From Opitutia bacterium UBA977 (GTDB lineage Bacteria; Verrucomicrobiota; Verrucomicrobiia; Opitutales; Coraliomargaritaceae): a stretch of 17,630 nucleotides of DNA. The stretch spans positions 1 to 17,630 of the forward strand of contig DBBT01000124.1 in NCBI GenBank assembly GCA_002292345.1. The letters run 5' to 3'. The stretch's first letter is position 1; each line of letters starts with the position of its first letter. Below, in pieces: positions 16,212 to 17,630 of this stretch. The notes beneath the pieces were generated by a model. The model did no database searches and was not told the origin of the DNA. It worked only from the letters and a program-made list of their open reading frames with translations. A program made the position numbers and the translations under genes.

Positions 16212-17222
16212 ATGAAACGCCGAGAAGCACAAAGCTCCGCACTGTCGTTTATCGACTGTATCTGCTGTGGTTTCGGTGCCGTCTTATTGCTCTTCATCTT
16301 GACCGCGAAAAGCCAAATCGTTCAGTCGCAGGAAGACGCCACACAATCACTCGCCGCTGAAGAGACTCTGCAACAAGCAATCGAAGCCGCTGAGGCCAAA
16401 CAAAAATCTCTCGAGAAAGACATTGCCGCACTTGATCCGCAACCTGATGCCAATGCTACCAGCGTCGCGGAGCTTGCCGCCGAGCAAGAGCGGCTCGCCA
16501 AAGCCATTGAAGATCAAACCAAGGCACTTGCTACACTCGATACCACAACGGAAACCGTCGATGCCGTGGCAGGACTCGATCGCCCATCCGCCGACCAGAG
16601 CTACTTATCCGGGTTACGCCTGCGCGGGCCACGTGCCATTATTCTACTCGAGAACTCAGGCAGTATGTTGGCCGTAGACGCTAAGAGCGCCCTAGAAATC
16701 ATCGGTACCGGTGGCGGAGCAAGCGCCGTGAAATGGCTGCGTGCCAAAGCCGCCGTGCGTGCCGTGGTCGCCGCGATACCAAAGGGCACCAAAGTTGCGA
16801 TCTTGCAGATGAATGAAGCCACTTCGGCGGTATCTGGTAGCGCCGCAAGCCCCTACATCGACCCTTACGACAATAGCGCCCTACTCACAACACTCGAGCG
16901 ACTAGACGGACTCCGAGCCTCCGGCGGCGCCGACCTATCCAAAGCCCTGCGCACCGTCGGCAGCCTAAAAGAGCGGCCTAGCAGTCTCTTATTGATCAGC
17001 GACGGTCTGCCGAGCGCGCCCAACCCCAGTCAGCGAAGCCTCTCCGAAGCTGACCGCGTGCAACTCTTCAAAGGCGCAATGGCCACACGCCCGAACTACC
17101 CCTTCAACGCGATCCTCTTCCCCTTCGAAGGCGATCCCTCCGCAGCTGGCCTCTTCTGGCAACTCAGTGGCCGCACCAACGGCATCACCCTCGTTCCTGA
17201 CAACAATTGGCCCACGCTCTAA
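16212..17222 (+). CDS. ExbD-like membrane anchor fused to coiled coil and von Willebrand A domain
   Basis: A 336-residue protein. Residues 1-10 are a basic cytoplasmic start ('MKRRE'). Residues 12-31 are a membrane anchor 'SFIDCICCGFGAVLLLFIL' with Asp15 at its entrance and Cys16, Cys18 and Cys19. The placing of the Asp matches ExbD/TolR helices ('P-F-I-D-V...LLxxF'). Residues 40-112 are coiled coil, and 140-330 are a von Willebrand A domain. The metal site is altered: 'LLENSGSM' (145-152) gives E-x-S-x-S where D-x-S-x-S is usual, 'GGADLS' (238-243) has Ala where Thr is expected, and 'LISDGLPS' keeps Asp264. I infer that it sits in the ExbB-like channel with its VWA domain in the periplasm. 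It is followed after 7 bases by a gene with nearly the same anchor. Confidence 0.85.
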   Translation: MKRREAQSSALSFIDCICCGFGAVLLLFILTAKSQIVQSQEDATQSLAAEETLQQAIEAAEAKQKSLEKDIAALDPQPDANATSVAELAAEQERLAKAIEDQTKALATLDTTTETVDAVAGLDRPSADQSYLSGLRLRGPRAIILLENSGSMLAVDAKSALEIIGTGGGASAVKWLRAKAAVRAVVAAIPKGTKVAILQMNEATSAVSGSAASPYIDPYDNSALLTTLERLDGLRASGGADLSKALRTVGSLKERPSSLLLISDGLPSAPNPSQRSLSEADRVQLFKGAMATRPNYPFNAILFPFEGDPSAAGLFWQLSGRTNGITLVPDNNWPTL

Positions 17223-17229
17223 AAGGATA

Positions 17230-17630
17230 ATGATAAAAAGACGCCAGATTGAGGTATTCAGCCTCTCCTTTCTAGACTGCCTTTGCTGCGGCTTCGGTGC
17301 GATTCTGTTGCTGTTCATTTTATCAATCGGTTCAGGAAACGCCGGCGTCGAAAGCGAGATCGACGATCCCACCTTGCAAGCCATGCGAGCGCAACTCGCT
17401 CAAATCGAAGCAGACGTCGCCAACAAAGCCGCACTGCTCGAAGCTTCCATCAACAGCGCCCAAACCGAGCAAGAGCGGCAGCGCATACAATCGGTCATTC
17501 AAGAATTGGAGACCACACTTGCCGATCTCCAACAAGAATTCGACAGCAAGCAGGCCAACCTCAGCACCAGCCAAAAGGCCGCAGCCGAAGCCACCCGACT
17601 CCTGCAAAGCTTCAAACACGAGGATCTCCC
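17230..17630 (+). CDS. Second DCxCCGFGA-anchored coiled-coil protein, 3' end cut off by window
   Basis: An open frame from the ATG at 17230 runs with no stop to the right edge (133 codons). It starts 'MIKRRQIEVFSLSFLD', and its membrane anchor 'SFLDCLCCGFGAILLLFIL' differs from that of the preceding gene at only three positions, all conservative (I/L twice, V/I once). After a Gly/Ser-rich break ('SIGSGNAG') comes a long coiled coil rich in Ala, Gln, Glu and Leu from about residue 45 to the edge. Whether a VWA or other domain follows cannot be seen. The gene lies 7 bases after the VWA gene, and 'aaaagga' directly before the ATG is the only Shine-Dalgarno-like sequence in this operon, though it is very close to the start. 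The tandem pair probably arose by duplication and may form a heterodimer in the ExbB-like channel. Confidence 0.82.
   Translation, partial: MIKRRQIEVFSLSFLDCLCCGFGAILLLFILSIGSGNAGVESEIDDPTLQAMRAQLAQIEADVANKAALLEASINSAQTEQERQRIQSVIQELETTLADLQQEFDSKQANLSTSQKAAAEATRLLQSFKHEDL

Noticed and set aside
15246..17630. Zorya-type defence system (MotA-like gene followed by a membrane-anchored partner)
   Set aside because: The channel protein lacks the long ZorA cytoplasmic coiled-coil tail, the partners carry a VWA domain or coiled coil with no visible OmpA-like domain, and no helicase or nuclease gene is seen before the window ends.

Overview
The window looks like chromosomal DNA of a Gram-negative bacterium, most likely Verrucomicrobiota of the Opitutales/Puniceicoccales type (marine relatives of Coraliomargarita). 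This placement comes from memory of gene content, not from a search. The supporting features are a System II cytochrome c maturation locus whose CcsA-like protein carries a long extracytoplasmic N-terminus, two REC-histidine kinase proteins, lipoproteins, an ExbB-like gene followed by proteins with a Cys-rich 'DCxCCGFGA' membrane anchor, and almost no Shine-Dalgarno sequences. No rRNA, tRNA, CRISPR array, transposase or phage gene is visible. No gap between genes exceeds 300 bases.

Layout. Positions 1-1696 (+) hold the end of an Rrf2-family regulator with three Fe-S-type cysteines, then a REC-histidine kinase whose ATP-binding G1 box is degenerate. Positions 1798-7766 (all -) hold, in transcription order, a second and canonical REC-histidine kinase, a GlcD-like FAD-linked oxidase, an M20 metallopeptidase and threonine synthase. 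The gaps of 111-274 bases suggest separate transcription units more than one tight operon. Positions 7908-9011 (+) are the ATPase YchF.

Positions 9128-13392 (+) are the cytochrome c maturation locus: a lipoprotein of PsbP/DcrB-like appearance, ResB/Ccs1 starting 3 bases later, and CcsA/ResC. ResB and CcsA would form the haem export and ligation complex. They are separated by a compact insert of about 500 bases carrying a GxxExxY-family gene, bounded by inverted 34-base arms that are each built from three 9-base units. Positions 13389-15080 (-) hold an unrecognised single-pass membrane protein, which overlaps the ccsA stop codon convergently, and a glycine-zipper/coiled-coil lipoprotein.

Positions 15246 to the right edge (+) are the most interesting part: an ExbB/TolQ/MotA-family channel subunit, then two proteins in tandem with nearly the same N-terminal anchor. 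One continues into a coiled coil and a von Willebrand A domain with an altered metal site. The other continues into a coiled coil and runs off the window. The anchor has the single membrane-embedded aspartate expected of ExbD/TolR, so I infer a proton-driven ExbBD-like machine with unusual periplasmic parts.
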